A stretch of 44,855 bases of DNA, taken from Acidimicrobiia bacterium (GTDB taxonomy: Bacteria > Actinomycetota > Acidimicrobiia > Spongiisociales > UBA5794). Positions 24,735-36,379 of the stretch are shown here, piece after piece (within the stretch, counting starts at the first letter, position 1; each line of letters opens with the position of its first letter). The stretch spans positions 1 to 44,855 of the forward strand of contig JASJAX010000003.1 of NCBI GenBank assembly GCA_030066755.1, read 5' to 3'. The notes below the pieces were generated by a model. It was not told the DNA's origin. It worked only from the letters and a program-made list of their open reading frames with translations, and searched no databases. A program made the position numbers and the translations under genes.

Positions 24735-25420
24735 GGGTTCAGCCGTTCCGCGACCACACCGGCGACGATGCCGCTGGTCGCACCGATCATGAGCCCGAGG
24801 TTGTAGGGGACTTCTGCACCGGCGACTGCGATGGCCCCGGCGACGATGGCGGCAACGAGTCCCGGGCGGTTCGTGACCGCCGGTATCAGGAGTGCGAGGA
24901 AGACCAGCGGGATCGCGAAGTCGAGTGACCACGACGCCGGAACGCTGGCCCCGGCGAGTGCCCCGAGCCCGGTCGTCGACTGCCACGTGAACCAAAGACC
25001 GAGCGCAGCCCCGAGGTAGAAGCGGCGTTTGTAGTCGGGATCGGAGACCGCCTCGTAGCGGGTGATCGAGACGGCGAACGCCTGATCGGTCATCACGTAC
25101 GGGAGCATGAGGCGCCACACGGTCGGGAACTCACGGAAGTGAGGAGCCAGCGCCGCGCTGTACATCAGGTGGCGCGCGTTGATGACGAGCGCAGTTGCGA
25201 TGATGACGGCAGCAGCCGCTCCTGCGTCGAACAGCTGTACCGCGGCGAGCTGAGCGGCGCCCGCGAAGATGATCTGAGACGTGGCGAATCCCAGTCCGGC
25301 GCCGATCGAGGACTGACCGGCGGCCACCCCGAAAGCGAGGCCAAAGGGCGCGACTCCGACCAGGAGGGGTGCGACTGCCGTGAGGCCGTCGCGGTATGCC
25401 TGTCGTTGCGGTTCGCTCAT
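24731..25420 (-). CDS. azlC: AzlC-family branched-chain amino acid permease
   Basis: A 229-residue membrane protein with the AzlC signature: GVAPFGLAFGVAAGQ, FAGAAQLAAVQL, INARHLMYSAALAPH and TDQAFAV. About six to eight hydrophobic segments are visible. The ATG at 25420 is chosen since GGAGG lies seven bases upstream; in-frame codons to 25462 lack family character. It forms a two-gene operon with azlD and is divergent from the lipoprotein gene at 25514. Confidence 0.92.
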   Translation of the reverse strand: MSEPQRQAYRDGLTAVAPLLVGVAPFGLAFGVAAGQSSIGAGLGFATSQIIFAGAAQLAAVQLFDAGAAAAVIIATALVINARHLMYSAALAPHFREFPTVWRLMLPYVMTDQAFAVSITRYEAVSDPDYKRRFYLGAALGLWFTWQSTTGLGALAGASVPASWSLDFAIPLVFLALLIPAVTNRPGLVAAIVAGAIAVAGAEVPYNLGLMIGATSGIVAGVVAERLNP

Positions 25421-25513
25421 CGTGCTGCCTCCGGCGAGCACGCCACGATACCGAGCTTGCATCCGGCGCTCGGCGCCTACGGCCTATCTGTGGGTCCCGG
25501 GTAGCCTGCGGGG

Positions 25514-26857
25514 GTGAAGGTCAGGCTCCCTATCGTTCGCACCCTCGCCGTTGGTGCCGTTGTGGTTGCGCTTGCCTCCTGCGGAGGCGACGGTGAGCAG
25601 GCGACGACGACGTTGGCCGACCCCGTGACCTCGGTTCCGCCCGTCACCGTCGCTCCATCCACGACATCGCTCCCGGCCACGTCGAGCACGACGACAACGG
25701 CGGCACCGACGCTGGCCGATCCACCAGAGTTCGATCGGTGGACGACGATCCTCGCCTCGCTTCCCGTCGACGAATGGGACGAGACGGCGGCCACCGAAGA
25801 GGCGTTCACCATGGTCGACCTCGGTACCGGTCTGCTGCGCTCCGAGGACTACCCGTCGTTGAATCCGGGGTATTGGGTGGTCTTCTCCGGGGACTTCGCC
25901 ACGCAGGAAGAGGCGTTGGCGCACTGCCGTTTGCTTCAGGAACAGGACGTGGGGTGTTACCACCGATTCCTCGGAGAGGCCCCTGTGATCGTCGCCGGGC
26001 TCAGTGAACGCACCATGGTGGCCTGGGTCGACTCCGTGTTGGCCGTTGTCGATGTCGACACTGGCGCTACGGTTCACGAAGTCACCGACTTCTACGCAGG
26101 CGGTGGCGTCTTCCCCGGGGCGCTCCAACTCGGAAACGACGGGACTGGTGTCTTCTTCGGTGTCGGCTTCGAGGACTTCTGGTACAGCTGCGACGCCAGC
26201 GTCGGTCGGATCGACTACGTGGACCTCACCACAGCAGAACGCACCGAGGTCGCGGCTGGGGCCGGTCCGAGCCTGAGCCCCGACGGTTCGCGGCTTGCCT
26301 ACGTGGCCTCGTCGATCTGCATCCCCGATCCGGATCGAGAGAACGAAGTCATCGCGTTCTTCGATTCCGTTGCGGTCCTCGACCTCGTGACCGGTAGGAC
26401 CCAGACGTGGGGACCTTCGCCGGGCACTGCCCAGACCCCGCAATCGGCGGTTGCGTCGCTGGCTTGGGACACCGACGGCAATCGCATCTTCGTGGCGATG
26501 GAAGAAGGCAGCCTCCGCGTTGTCGATACCCGAGTCGGCGCAGCCCTCGATGCCACCACGTCGGTTGGTTCCGGACGCACCGACACCGGTTTCGGGACGT
26601 GGGTCCTCGAAGGGGTGACCGACACCGGAACCCTCCTGCTCACGGAAGTGGACTACGCAACCAACACGTCGCGAGTGATCGAAATCGATCGATCGAGTGG
26701 ATCCGTCGTTCGGGCGGACTCTTGGCTCGACGGCTACTGGACGGTTCGGCTCGATGCGTCCGGCTCGGCTCGGTTGCTCAACAGCCTCACCAGGGTGTCC
26801 GGCCTTCCGGCAGGCGACCTCGGACCCGATCCGGCCTACTCCGGCGCCGACTGGTAA
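25514..26857 (+). CDS. lipoprotein with SPOR-like segment and beta-propeller-like domain
   Basis: A 447-residue exported protein. The signal peptide ends in a lipobox LASC (Cys at about 23), followed by a Thr/Ser/Pro linker to about residue 68. Residues about 118-150 (GYWVVFSGDFATQEEALAHC) look like a SPOR-type peptidoglycan-binding motif. The remainder has repeated strand patterns including SLSPDGSRLAYV and ASLAWDTDGNRIFVAM, suggesting a WD40/TolB-like propeller. A GTG start has TAGCCT at 25502-25507, six bases upstream, and no clear ribosome site. Binding partner unknown. It converges with the histidine kinase. Confidence 0.8.
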   Translation: MKVRLPIVRTLAVGAVVVALASCGGDGEQATTTLADPVTSVPPVTVAPSTTSLPATSSTTTTAAPTLADPPEFDRWTTILASLPVDEWDETAATEEAFTMVDLGTGLLRSEDYPSLNPGYWVVFSGDFATQEEALAHCRLLQEQDVGCYHRFLGEAPVIVAGLSERTMVAWVDSVLAVVDVDTGATVHEVTDFYAGGGVFPGALQLGNDGTGVFFGVGFEDFWYSCDASVGRIDYVDLTTAERTEVAAGAGPSLSPDGSRLAYVASSICIPDPDRENEVIAFFDSVAVLDLVTGRTQTWGPSPGTAQTPQSAVASLAWDTDGNRIFVAMEEGSLRVVDTRVGAALDATTSVGSGRTDTGFGTWVLEGVTDTGTLLLTEVDYATNTSRVIEIDRSSGSVVRADSWLDGYWTVRLDASGSARLLNSLTRVSGLPAGDLGPDPAYSGADW

Positions 26858-26871
26858 CCGAGCCGGCGCCG

Positions 26872-28137
26872 TCAGTCGACCAGCGGCAGTCGCATCGTGA
26901 CGGTGGCGCCACGAGCATTCGGCGGCGATGTGATCAACCATCCGCCGGCTGCTTCGGCGGTGCGACGTGCGATGTCCAGCCCGAGTCCGGTGGATTGGCC
27001 CCCGCTGCGACCGCGCGTCATCACGTCGGCCGAGGCGAATCCGGACCCTTCGTCGCTGATGACGATGTGTGCGTCACCATCGCGTGCGTCGAGTGTCACG
27101 GAGTAGCGGACCCCATCGACGGTGTGCGAGAAGACGTTGCCGATCAGGGCGTCGAGAGCAGCCTCGAGGTCCGAGCGATCGACGACACACCACATCGGCG
27201 CGGTCGACGCGATGAACACCTCGGTGGGCCGGCCCTGCTCTTCAGCCAGCGCGTGCCAGAACGCGGCACGCTCCGCAACAACCGAAGCGATGTCGACACG
27301 AGTCGTCGAGTCGAGACCCGGGCGGCGTGCTTCTGTGATCACGTGGTCAACGGTTCGCTCGAGTTCGGCCAGGTCGTCGAGGAGCCGCTCGCGCATCTCC
27401 CCGGCAGGGAGGCTCTCTGCATTCAGCCGGGCCGCCGTCAGCGGCGTTCGCAGCCGATGGGACAGGTCGGCGGCCGTCTCGCGCTCCTGCTGCAGCAATT
27501 CCGCGACACGCTGAGCGAGATGGTTGAACTCCGCACCGACGGAGGCCAGCTCGGGCGGTCCAGACGGCTCAACCCGTGCGTCGAGGTCGCCCGCTCCGAG
27601 CATGTTGGCTGCACGCGAGAGGTCCTGGACCGGTTGCACCATCGAGCGACCCAGCCAGTTCGCGACACCAACTCCTGCGCCGACCAACACGAGTGCCAGC
27701 GAGACCAGCGTCAGCCATGTGCGGCCGACGTTCCTGTTGAGGTCTGCGTCCGGGACGAAGTTGCGGACGACCAGGGTCTGCCCGTCGCTGGTGAGCACCG
27801 GGACGTAGACGGCGACACCGCCGTCGACTGCCTGACTGCCGGCAGCGCCCTCGCGAGGGCCGCTGAGGTCCTCGGATGCCGGGACCGCCTGCCCTACGAC
27901 CTCCCCGTTTGGGAGGATGAGCGACAGTGAGGTGAGACCCTGTTGGGCGAACGCTTCGGCGGGGCTTGCCCCGACCGAGGCAGACAGGAGGCGCGCCGCC
28001 GTTTCGGCGTCCTGTTCGGCGGCGAGGACGGCGCGGTCCGCAGCGAGGTCCCGAGTGAGGAGCATCAGAGGAACGAGGAATGCCAGCGCAACCATCGACG
28101 TGACGGCCAGCGCAACGACGACGAGCCGGAGTCTCAC
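26872..28137 (-). CDS. sensor histidine kinase
   Basis: A 421-residue membrane kinase. TM1 is at about 8-28 and TM2 at about 139-160, bracketing a periplasmic sensor of about 110 residues. A HAMP-like segment runs to about 215, the phosphoacceptor His227 lies in DLSHRLRTPLT, and the ATPase has an N-box-like NVFSHT, DEGSGF (G1) and GLGLDIARR (G2). The N-box starts with Asn as required. It overlaps the response regulator stop by 4 nt, so regulator and kinase are co-translated. Confidence 0.94.
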   Translation of the reverse strand: MRLRLVVVALAVTSMVALAFLVPLMLLTRDLAADRAVLAAEQDAETAARLLSASVGASPAEAFAQQGLTSLSLILPNGEVVGQAVPASEDLSGPREGAAGSQAVDGGVAVYVPVLTSDGQTLVVRNFVPDADLNRNVGRTWLTLVSLALVLVGAGVGVANWLGRSMVQPVQDLSRAANMLGAGDLDARVEPSGPPELASVGAEFNHLAQRVAELLQQERETAADLSHRLRTPLTAARLNAESLPAGEMRERLLDDLAELERTVDHVITEARRPGLDSTTRVDIASVVAERAAFWHALAEEQGRPTEVFIASTAPMWCVVDRSDLEAALDALIGNVFSHTVDGVRYSVTLDARDGDAHIVISDEGSGFASADVMTRGRSGGQSTGLGLDIARRTAEAAGGWLITSPPNARGATVTMRLPLVD

Positions 28138-28817
28138 GGACCGGGCGGGAGCAGCTTGACGCCGACGCCGCGTTTGGTGTGGATGTACTGAGGATCGGCC
28201 GCGCTCTCGCCGAGCTTCTTGCGCAGCCAGGACAGATGCACGTCCACGGTCTTGTCGGCACCTCCGTACGGCTGGCGCCAGACTTCGGCCAGCAGTTCAC
28301 GCTTGCCCACCATCGTGCCGGGCCGCTCGGCGAGGTACACGAGCAGTTCGAACTCCTTGTTGGTCAGGTCGAGTGGTTCCTCGCCGAGGTAGGCCTCGTG
28401 GGCACCGGGGTGGATGGTCAAATCACCCACGGTGATCGTGTCGGTCTCCTCACCGCTTCCCGAGCGGCGGAGCACCGCTCGGATCCGAGCTTCCAGGTGT
28501 TCGGCGGAAAAGGGCTTCATGACGTAGTCGTCGGCGCCGTGATCGAGGATCGACACGATCTCCCTCTGGTCGGCCCGTGCCGTTGCGACGATCACCGGCA
28601 CGGCACTGACCGAACGAATCATGCGGAGCACCTCGGTGCCGTCGATGTCCGGCAGGCCCAGGTCGAGGACAACGACGTCGAAGCCGCCGGTGACGGCGGC
28701 CTCGACTCCTGCGATGCCGGACGACTCAGAGCGGACCTCGTGGCCACGCTCCGCCAGCACCCTGGCGAGGGCGGCGCGGATCCGCTGGTCGTCTTCGATG
28801 AGCAGGACGCTGGCCAT
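28134..28817 (-). CDS. OmpR-family response regulator
   Basis: A 227-residue regulator. The receiver domain has acidic residues Asp9-Asp10, phosphoacceptor Asp52 (VVLDLGLPD), Thr79 and Lys101 (KPFS). The C-terminal OmpR/PhoB winged helix (about 130-225) includes LTNKEFELLVYLAE and VDVHLSWLRKKLG. The ATG at 28817 has TATCGT seven bases upstream and no Shine-Dalgarno sequence, so the operon with the kinase is probably leaderless. It is divergent from an exported Thr-rich protein, a plausible target or partner. Confidence 0.95.
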   Translation of the reverse strand: MASVLLIEDDQRIRAALARVLAERGHEVRSESSGIAGVEAAVTGGFDVVVLDLGLPDIDGTEVLRMIRSVSAVPVIVATARADQREIVSILDHGADDYVMKPFSAEHLEARIRAVLRRSGSGEETDTITVGDLTIHPGAHEAYLGEEPLDLTNKEFELLVYLAERPGTMVGKRELLAEVWRQPYGGADKTVDVHLSWLRKKLGESAADPQYIHTKRGVGVKLLPPGP

Positions 28818-28928
28818 TGCCGACACGATACCGACGCCGGCCAGGATGGCCATGGTGCTCACCGACGTTTGTGCGTGGCTTAACCGACGGTTATCCATCA
28901 TTCCGGGGTGATGCGAGACAATGGCGCC

Positions 28929-29516
28929 ATGCAACGCCGACTCGCCTTCGTGCTCGCCTGGGTGGCCGTCACCGGTGTGTCGGTGTTCATTGCGACCCAG
29001 GCCGTCGGAACCGTCCGGGATCAGGTGACCGACACTCCCGCCACATTGCCCACCTTCCAGGCGGCTGCAACCCCGACGACCACGAGTGCGTCGATCCCCG
29101 TTCCATCGAGCACCGTTGTCGATACGACGAGCGCCACCACGCTTCCTTCGACGTCAGTCGATCCGGTGCCGACGACCACCGTACCGACGACGACCGCACC
29201 TGAGCCCGTATCGACGTCAACTACGACGACTCCGCCTGTGACGAGCGCACCGACGACCACGGTCGCACCACCGGCGATGGAGACGGTCACCTATGAGTTG
29301 ACCGGAGGGTGGGTGCGAATCCGCTACGGAGGGGGTGAGGTCTACCTCGTCGACGCTGCGCCCTATGCCGGCTACACGATGAAGGCGGAGAAGACCGGGC
29401 CCGACTATGTCGAGATCGAATTCGAGGGTCCCGGGTACGACGGGTACCTGGAAGCGGAAATGGACGGTGGCAAGCTCGTCGTGGAAATCGACGAGAGCGA
29501 CGGCGAGGACGACTGA
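28929..29516 (+). CDS. exported Thr/Pro-rich linker protein, acidic C-terminal domain
   Basis: A 195-residue protein with an N-terminal hydrophobic helix (about 3-25) acting as signal or anchor. A Thr/Ser/Pro/Val linker of about 85 residues follows, then a compact acidic domain of about 75 residues rich in Tyr, Gly and Glu (for example GGWVRIRYGGGEVYLVDAAP) that looks all-beta. No enzyme motif is visible. ATG 28929 is preferred because the hydrophobic helix begins there and GACAAT lies six bases upstream; ATG 28911 is possible. It is divergent from the two-component operon and may be its signal-sensing partner or target (inference). Confidence 0.75.
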   Translation: MQRRLAFVLAWVAVTGVSVFIATQAVGTVRDQVTDTPATLPTFQAAATPTTTSASIPVPSSTVVDTTSATTLPSTSVDPVPTTTVPTTTAPEPVSTSTTTTPPVTSAPTTTVAPPAMETVTYELTGGWVRIRYGGGEVYLVDAAPYAGYTMKAEKTGPDYVEIEFEGPGYDGYLEAEMDGGKLVVEIDESDGEDD

Positions 29517-29536
29517 CGCCCTCGCCGCCGTTCGGC

Positions 29537-31858
<2,322 letters not shown>

Positions 31859-32095
31859 GGTTGGTCCTTTCGAGGTTCGACGGCACGTCGGTAGTCATGT
31901 AATGCTGTAATCCCGGAGTATATTCCCAACGCAGCGGCAATCTGCTAACGAATGACTCAGATTATCGAACTCCTGCATCTATCGATCGTCCCGTCATCCT
32001 CCGGCTGAAACGGTCCCGTATGCTCGATGGGGAATCGCAGTCGCCGTCCGGTGGTTGCCCCCACAGCCACCTGCCCCGGCGAAGGAGCCCGTCGA

Positions 32096-32686
32096 ATGTC
32101 CCACTCGTTCCGTCTCACCTACGACTACCTGTGCCCGTTTGCGCGAATCGCAAACGAGACCGTCGTTGACGCACTCGAAGCCGGCGCCGACTGGGATGTC
32201 ACCTTCCACCCGTTCTCGCTGTCCCAGGTGCACGTGGATGACGATGAATCGGCCGTGTGGGATCGACCGCTCGGGTCGCGGGGGACCCGCGGTACCCGAG
32301 CCCACGCATGGGCGATTGTGGTGGCCCAGGACGACCCCGCTCGTTTTCGCGCTTTCCATCGTGACCTGTTCGCCGCCCGCCACGACGATGGCGCAGATGT
32401 CGACGACGTCGCCGTGTTGCGTCGTGTGGCCGAAGAAGCCGGACTGGATGCAGCGAAGATCGAAGCAGCGGTCGAGACCGGAGAACCGCTCGACGCACTC
32501 GCTCAGGCTCACCAGGAAGCGGTGAAGCGCTGGTCGGTGTTCGGAGTCCCAACATTCATCAAGGGCGACACCGCTGTGTTTGTCCGCCTCATGGACCGCA
32601 ATCGGATCGACGATGTCGAGCGCGTGCTCGACCTGCTCGAGTGGCCTTCGCTCAACGAGTACAAGCACACCACGATCCCTCGGTGA
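32096..32686 (+). CDS. DsbA-fold thioredoxin-like protein (HCCA isomerase-like)
   Basis: A 196-residue DsbA/2-hydroxychromene-2-carboxylate-isomerase-like protein. Near the N-terminus DYLCPFAR (10-17) has Cys13 but no second Cys of a CxxC site; the cis-Pro loop FGVPTF is at 149-154 (Pro152). The helical insertion between is present. It lacks a signal peptide, so it is cytoplasmic. The single Cys argues against disulfide exchange and for a glutathione- or mycothiol-dependent isomerase or reductase role (inference). ATG 32096 is chosen because GAAGGAG lies upstream; earlier in-frame codons are not family-like. Confidence 0.83.
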   Translation: MSHSFRLTYDYLCPFARIANETVVDALEAGADWDVTFHPFSLSQVHVDDDESAVWDRPLGSRGTRGTRAHAWAIVVAQDDPARFRAFHRDLFAARHDDGADVDDVAVLRRVAEEAGLDAAKIEAAVETGEPLDALAQAHQEAVKRWSVFGVPTFIKGDTAVFVRLMDRNRIDDVERVLDLLEWPSLNEYKHTTIPR

Positions 32687-32737
32687 CGCAGCGCGGGTCG
32701 GTACCGCATCCCGGCCCGTCCACCAGAATGGGCGGCG

Positions 32738-34639
32738 ATGGAGACCGCTCGGGCCACCCGCACGATGGCGATCTTCCTCGGCGCGATCGTGGCGGCCGTT
32801 CCGCTCGTCGTTGATCCCTGGGGATTCGCCCCATTCGGTCCGATCAAGTGGGCGACGCTGACGCTCCTTGCAGCTGGGATCGTGGTGGTGCTCTCCTTGA
32901 ACGGGCGCCTCGTGGCTCCGCGCCGCTGGGCTGTCGGCTGGCTGGTGTTCCTTGCGTGGGGTGCGATCGCGTCGCTCCGCGCCGTCGATCCCGTGTACAC
33001 GTGGGTCGGCACCCCCGATCGCCACCTCGGACTTCTGGCCTGGGCGCTCTTCGCCGTCATGTTCTTCGCTGCGGCGACGCTCAGCGACGACGTGGTGCCG
33101 CTGCTCCTCAAGGCAGCGGTCCTCGCTCTCGCAGGGATTGGTGGCTACGTGGTGCTCGAGCTCTTCGGGCTCGCTCCGGTCGAACTCGCCGGGTCGAGTG
33201 GCCGCCCGGGCGGTCCCTTCGGGACGCCCGCCTATCTCGGGGCGGCGTGCGCCTTGCTGGTACCGATCGGCATCGGTGCCGCGGTCGACGGCCTCGGATC
33301 GACGGTGTGGCGACGTGTGGCGATCGTTACGTCCACCGTCGGAGTCCTGGCTGCAGCGGCATCGCAGACCCGCGCCGGATGGTTCGGACTCGCGGTAGCC
33401 GTGGTGATTGCGTGGCCGGCGATCGCACCGTGGGTGCGTGTCCGCCGGGGGCTCGTCGCCGGGTTCGTTGCCGTGGGCGTCGTGGTTGTTGCAGTCACCC
33501 CGCTCGCCGGCCGAATCACCTCGGCGCTCGACTTCGAGTCGGGTGGGGCCCGTGGCCGGATCGACGAGTGGGAGGTGGGTATCGCCGTGCTGGCGGGCCA
33601 TCCGGTGACCGGCCTGGGGTTCGAGGGCTACCGAATCGGCTTTGCCGAAGGGGTCGATGCCGAGTACGAACGTCGGTACGGGCGAACGTTTACGCCGGAT
33701 CGTGCGCACAGCGGTGCGCTCGACGTTGGCGTGACCACCGGGATTCCGGGCATGGTCGTGTATCTCCTGGGAGCCGGAGCTTTGGTCGTCGCTGCGACCC
33801 GAGGCGTACGCCGCGGTGTGCCGTGGCTCGCTGGTGTCGCCGCTGGTGTTGCTGCCTACGTGGCCCAACAGCAGTTCCTCTTCCCGACCGTCGAAGGGGA
33901 CGCAGCCTTCTGGGTGTTCGCCGGGGTGCTGGTCGCCGCAACCACGAGGTCGGCGGTTACGCACAGGGTGCCGCGCGGGACATGGCTCGTTGGTCTCGTG
34001 CTCGTTGGGGCCGTTGGCGTCGCCGGCGCGCTCGACCTCGTCGCCGATCACGCCGTGGCGAACGCCCTCGATCTCGAGCGTGAAGGGCGTCGGATCGAGG
34101 CCAACCAGCGAGCGAGTGACGCCGTTGCGCTCCGGCCCGACTCGATCCGATACGGCTTCATTGCTGCGTCGATCGCAGGCCGGGACGGCACGACGCTGGG
34201 ATCGGCTCGTGCCGTCCAACTCATCGATGATGCGATCGTTGTGTCGCCACGAGATCCCATCCTCCTGGCGGCGCGTGCCGGGTACCGACTCGACCTGGCG
34301 GTTGTCGAGCGTGAGCGGAGCATCCTCGATCTGGCCATCGGCGAATGGGAAGCGCTCGTTGCACGCGATCCCAACCACGCCCAGTTCCAATTGGAGCTCG
34401 GGATCGCGTACGCCGTTGCCGGTCGGGGTGACGACGCAGCAGATGTATGGCTCTTCGCCGCCGACCTCGCACCGTCGAGCGGTGCACCGTGGGCCAATCT
34501 CGCGTCGCTCGCCGTTGATCGAATGGACCCTGAGGCGGCCGAACGGGCGCTGGCCGAGCTCGAGTTGCGTGAGCCAGATTCGGACCTGATCGACCCGCTG
34601 CGCGACCGGATTGCTGTGCTCCGGCGCGACAATGGTTGA
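32738..34639 (+). CDS. O-antigen-ligase-like membrane protein with C-terminal TPR-like region
   Basis: A 633-residue protein with about ten hydrophobic segments between 8 and 435. The long extracytoplasmic loop contains GLGFEGYR and TPDRAHSGALDVGVTTGIPG, matching the pattern of the WaaL/Wzy O-antigen ligase superfamily (a conserved His followed by a membrane helix). From about 440 to the end it is soluble and helical with TPR-like units (for example LELGIAYAVAGRGDDAADVW). No other polysaccharide genes lie nearby, so the substrate is unknown. It is 51 bp after the DsbA-like gene and 57 bp before the next. Confidence 0.82.
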   Translation: METARATRTMAIFLGAIVAAVPLVVDPWGFAPFGPIKWATLTLLAAGIVVVLSLNGRLVAPRRWAVGWLVFLAWGAIASLRAVDPVYTWVGTPDRHLGLLAWALFAVMFFAAATLSDDVVPLLLKAAVLALAGIGGYVVLELFGLAPVELAGSSGRPGGPFGTPAYLGAACALLVPIGIGAAVDGLGSTVWRRVAIVTSTVGVLAAAASQTRAGWFGLAVAVVIAWPAIAPWVRVRRGLVAGFVAVGVVVVAVTPLAGRITSALDFESGGARGRIDEWEVGIAVLAGHPVTGLGFEGYRIGFAEGVDAEYERRYGRTFTPDRAHSGALDVGVTTGIPGMVVYLLGAGALVVAATRGVRRGVPWLAGVAAGVAAYVAQQQFLFPTVEGDAAFWVFAGVLVAATTRSAVTHRVPRGTWLVGLVLVGAVGVAGALDLVADHAVANALDLEREGRRIEANQRASDAVALRPDSIRYGFIAASIAGRDGTTLGSARAVQLIDDAIVVSPRDPILLAARAGYRLDLAVVERERSILDLAIGEWEALVARDPNHAQFQLELGIAYAVAGRGDDAADVWLFAADLAPSSGAPWANLASLAVDRMDPEAAERALAELELREPDSDLIDPLRDRIAVLRRDNG

Positions 34640-34696
34640 AACCTCACAACGGCATTCGAACGTTGTATCAGGGGACGGACCGCAACGAGGGTGAAC

Positions 34697-36361
34697 ATGG
34701 ACGCAGACGGCGGCTCGGAGCGCTGGGGCGGCGACATCGATTTCAACGAATGGTCGCCCGCGGAACCGACCACGGGAGACGGTCCCCGCTGGGAGCCGAC
34801 GCCTCCGTCGCGCTGGTCCGGCAGACGGATCGGGTGGATCGTGGGTGGCGCCCTTGCCGCGACACTCATCGGCGTCGGCGGTGTGCTGGGCCTCCTGGCG
34901 CTCGTCGGGGGTGACGAGGATCCCGGCGGATCCATTGCCTCCGGGCCGACGACGCAGGATGGAGGTACCGCCGCTGTCGGCGGCGGCGGCGCCGACGCTC
35001 CGCCACCGGCCGATCCGGCCTCGCTCGAGTGGTATGCCGTCGACGGAACGCTCGGATTCGTCGAGCGGATCGCCCTGGCGCCCGACGGCACGATGTATGC
35101 GCTCTCGACCGCTCCCGGCCGCGGGCTCAATGTGTGGCCGCCGCCCAAGGCCATCTATCAGTCGGTCGACGGCGAAGCGTGGGACTTCGCTGTGCTCGCC
35201 GACGACATCTCGGGCGCCGACATGGCCCTGCTAGGCGACACCATCTATCTGATCGGCACTGCCCCCAGCATTGGCGGTGGTTTCGATGAGGTCCCCACGA
35301 TCGTGGTCAACTCGTCGACCGATGGCGGTGTTTCGTGGGACCAGCAGTCGCTCCCGACCGTCGCAGCACCACCGGCGGTGCCGACCGACGGATGGACCGA
35401 CACGTCGATGCACATCGCGGCGTCGTCCGGTGGCATGGTGGCGGTGGTGCAGACCAACTTCTGGATCGACTACTGGTCGCTCGTGCCCCAGGAGTTGCTG
35501 AACGAGTTCAACGACGTCGTTGCGACCGAGACGGGCGTCGACATCGTCGACTATTCCATCTTCAACCAGCTCGAGGAGGAGTGCGCGGCCGCCGGCGGCT
35601 TCGGTGGGGGGTCCGGCGACGGGTTCGGGGAGGAGGAGGAGGTCCCCGAGCCGTGTCGGCGACTCATGGAAGGCGACGTCGAGCCTGCGGTGGTGGAGTC
35701 CCTCACCTGGGAGGACCTCGGCGTCGAAGGTGGTCAGCCGAGCTTCTCGGAGATCTTCGTTTCATCCGACGGCGCCCAGTGGGAGGCCATCGAATCCCCG
35801 TTCGACCCAACCGAACGGCTCGCGCAGCTCTACTCGACCGGAAGCGGGTACATCGCCACACAGTGGGGTCGGTTCGGCGGCAACCGCATCTGGCTATCGC
35901 CGGACGGACGGACTTGGGAAAAGGCGGCGGACTTCCCCGCATTGGACTGGGTCGCAGCTGCAGGATCCGTCGGCGGGGATGCCGTGGTGCTCGGATCCAG
36001 CCAAGGCCAGCCGGTAGCTGTGTGGGCGGATGGGCCGGATTGGGAGACGTTGAACATCTCGTCGCAGCTCGAGGAGCTACCCGTTGGCCGGCAGATGTGG
36101 CTGTCGGCCGGAGCCGTCGGTCCCATGGGGGTCGTGGCCATCCTCCACTCCGAGGGTGAGGGAGTCGGCCCGGCCGGCCCGACGCTCCTCCACGGTACGG
36201 CGCCGGACATGTGGAACCAGATTCCGCTCGACGGTCTCGTCGGTCAAGGGTTCGGATACTCCGACTGGGCCGTCGTCGGGCCCTCCCAGATCCTCGCTCG
36301 ATACGTCGAGTCGGGTCCGCAGGGGGAGATCAATCTGCAGCTGATCGGGACGCTCGACTAG
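34697..36361 (+). CDS. membrane-anchored sialidase/BNR-like propeller protein
   Basis: A 554-residue protein with a short cytoplasmic N-terminus, one transmembrane helix (about 45-70), a Gly/Pro/Ala linker and an extracytoplasmic domain. The domain carries BNR-like Asp-box patterns (IYQSVDGEAWDF, NSSTDGGVSWDQ, FVSSDGAQWEAI, WLSPDGRTWEKA), which form a sialidase-type beta-propeller. Catalytic residues of a true sialidase were not identified. Between two blades an acidic Gly/Glu-rich insertion carries two Cys. ATG 34697 has GAGG six bases upstream; GTG 34691 is possible. Confidence 0.78.
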   Translation: MDADGGSERWGGDIDFNEWSPAEPTTGDGPRWEPTPPSRWSGRRIGWIVGGALAATLIGVGGVLGLLALVGGDEDPGGSIASGPTTQDGGTAAVGGGGADAPPPADPASLEWYAVDGTLGFVERIALAPDGTMYALSTAPGRGLNVWPPPKAIYQSVDGEAWDFAVLADDISGADMALLGDTIYLIGTAPSIGGGFDEVPTIVVNSSTDGGVSWDQQSLPTVAAPPAVPTDGWTDTSMHIAASSGGMVAVVQTNFWIDYWSLVPQELLNEFNDVVATETGVDIVDYSIFNQLEEECAAAGGFGGGSGDGFGEEEEVPEPCRRLMEGDVEPAVVESLTWEDLGVEGGQPSFSEIFVSSDGAQWEAIESPFDPTERLAQLYSTGSGYIATQWGRFGGNRIWLSPDGRTWEKAADFPALDWVAAAGSVGGDAVVLGSSQGQPVAVWADGPDWETLNISSQLEELPVGRQMWLSAGAVGPMGVVAILHSEGEGVGPAGPTLLHGTAPDMWNQIPLDGLVGQGFGYSDWAVVGPSQILARYVESGPQGEINLQLIGTLD

Positions 36362-36379
36362 ACGCCGCGCTGCCTCGGC

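Noticed and set aside
31859-32095. HspR (HAIR) operator upstream of lon
   Set aside because: I looked for the CTTGAGT-N7-ACTCAAG type sequence and found none.
31994-34390. 798-codon open frame on the minus strand
   Set aside because: It lies antisense to the DsbA-like and O-antigen-ligase-like genes, is Arg/His/Gly-rich with no domain, and is a by-product of high-GC codon bias.
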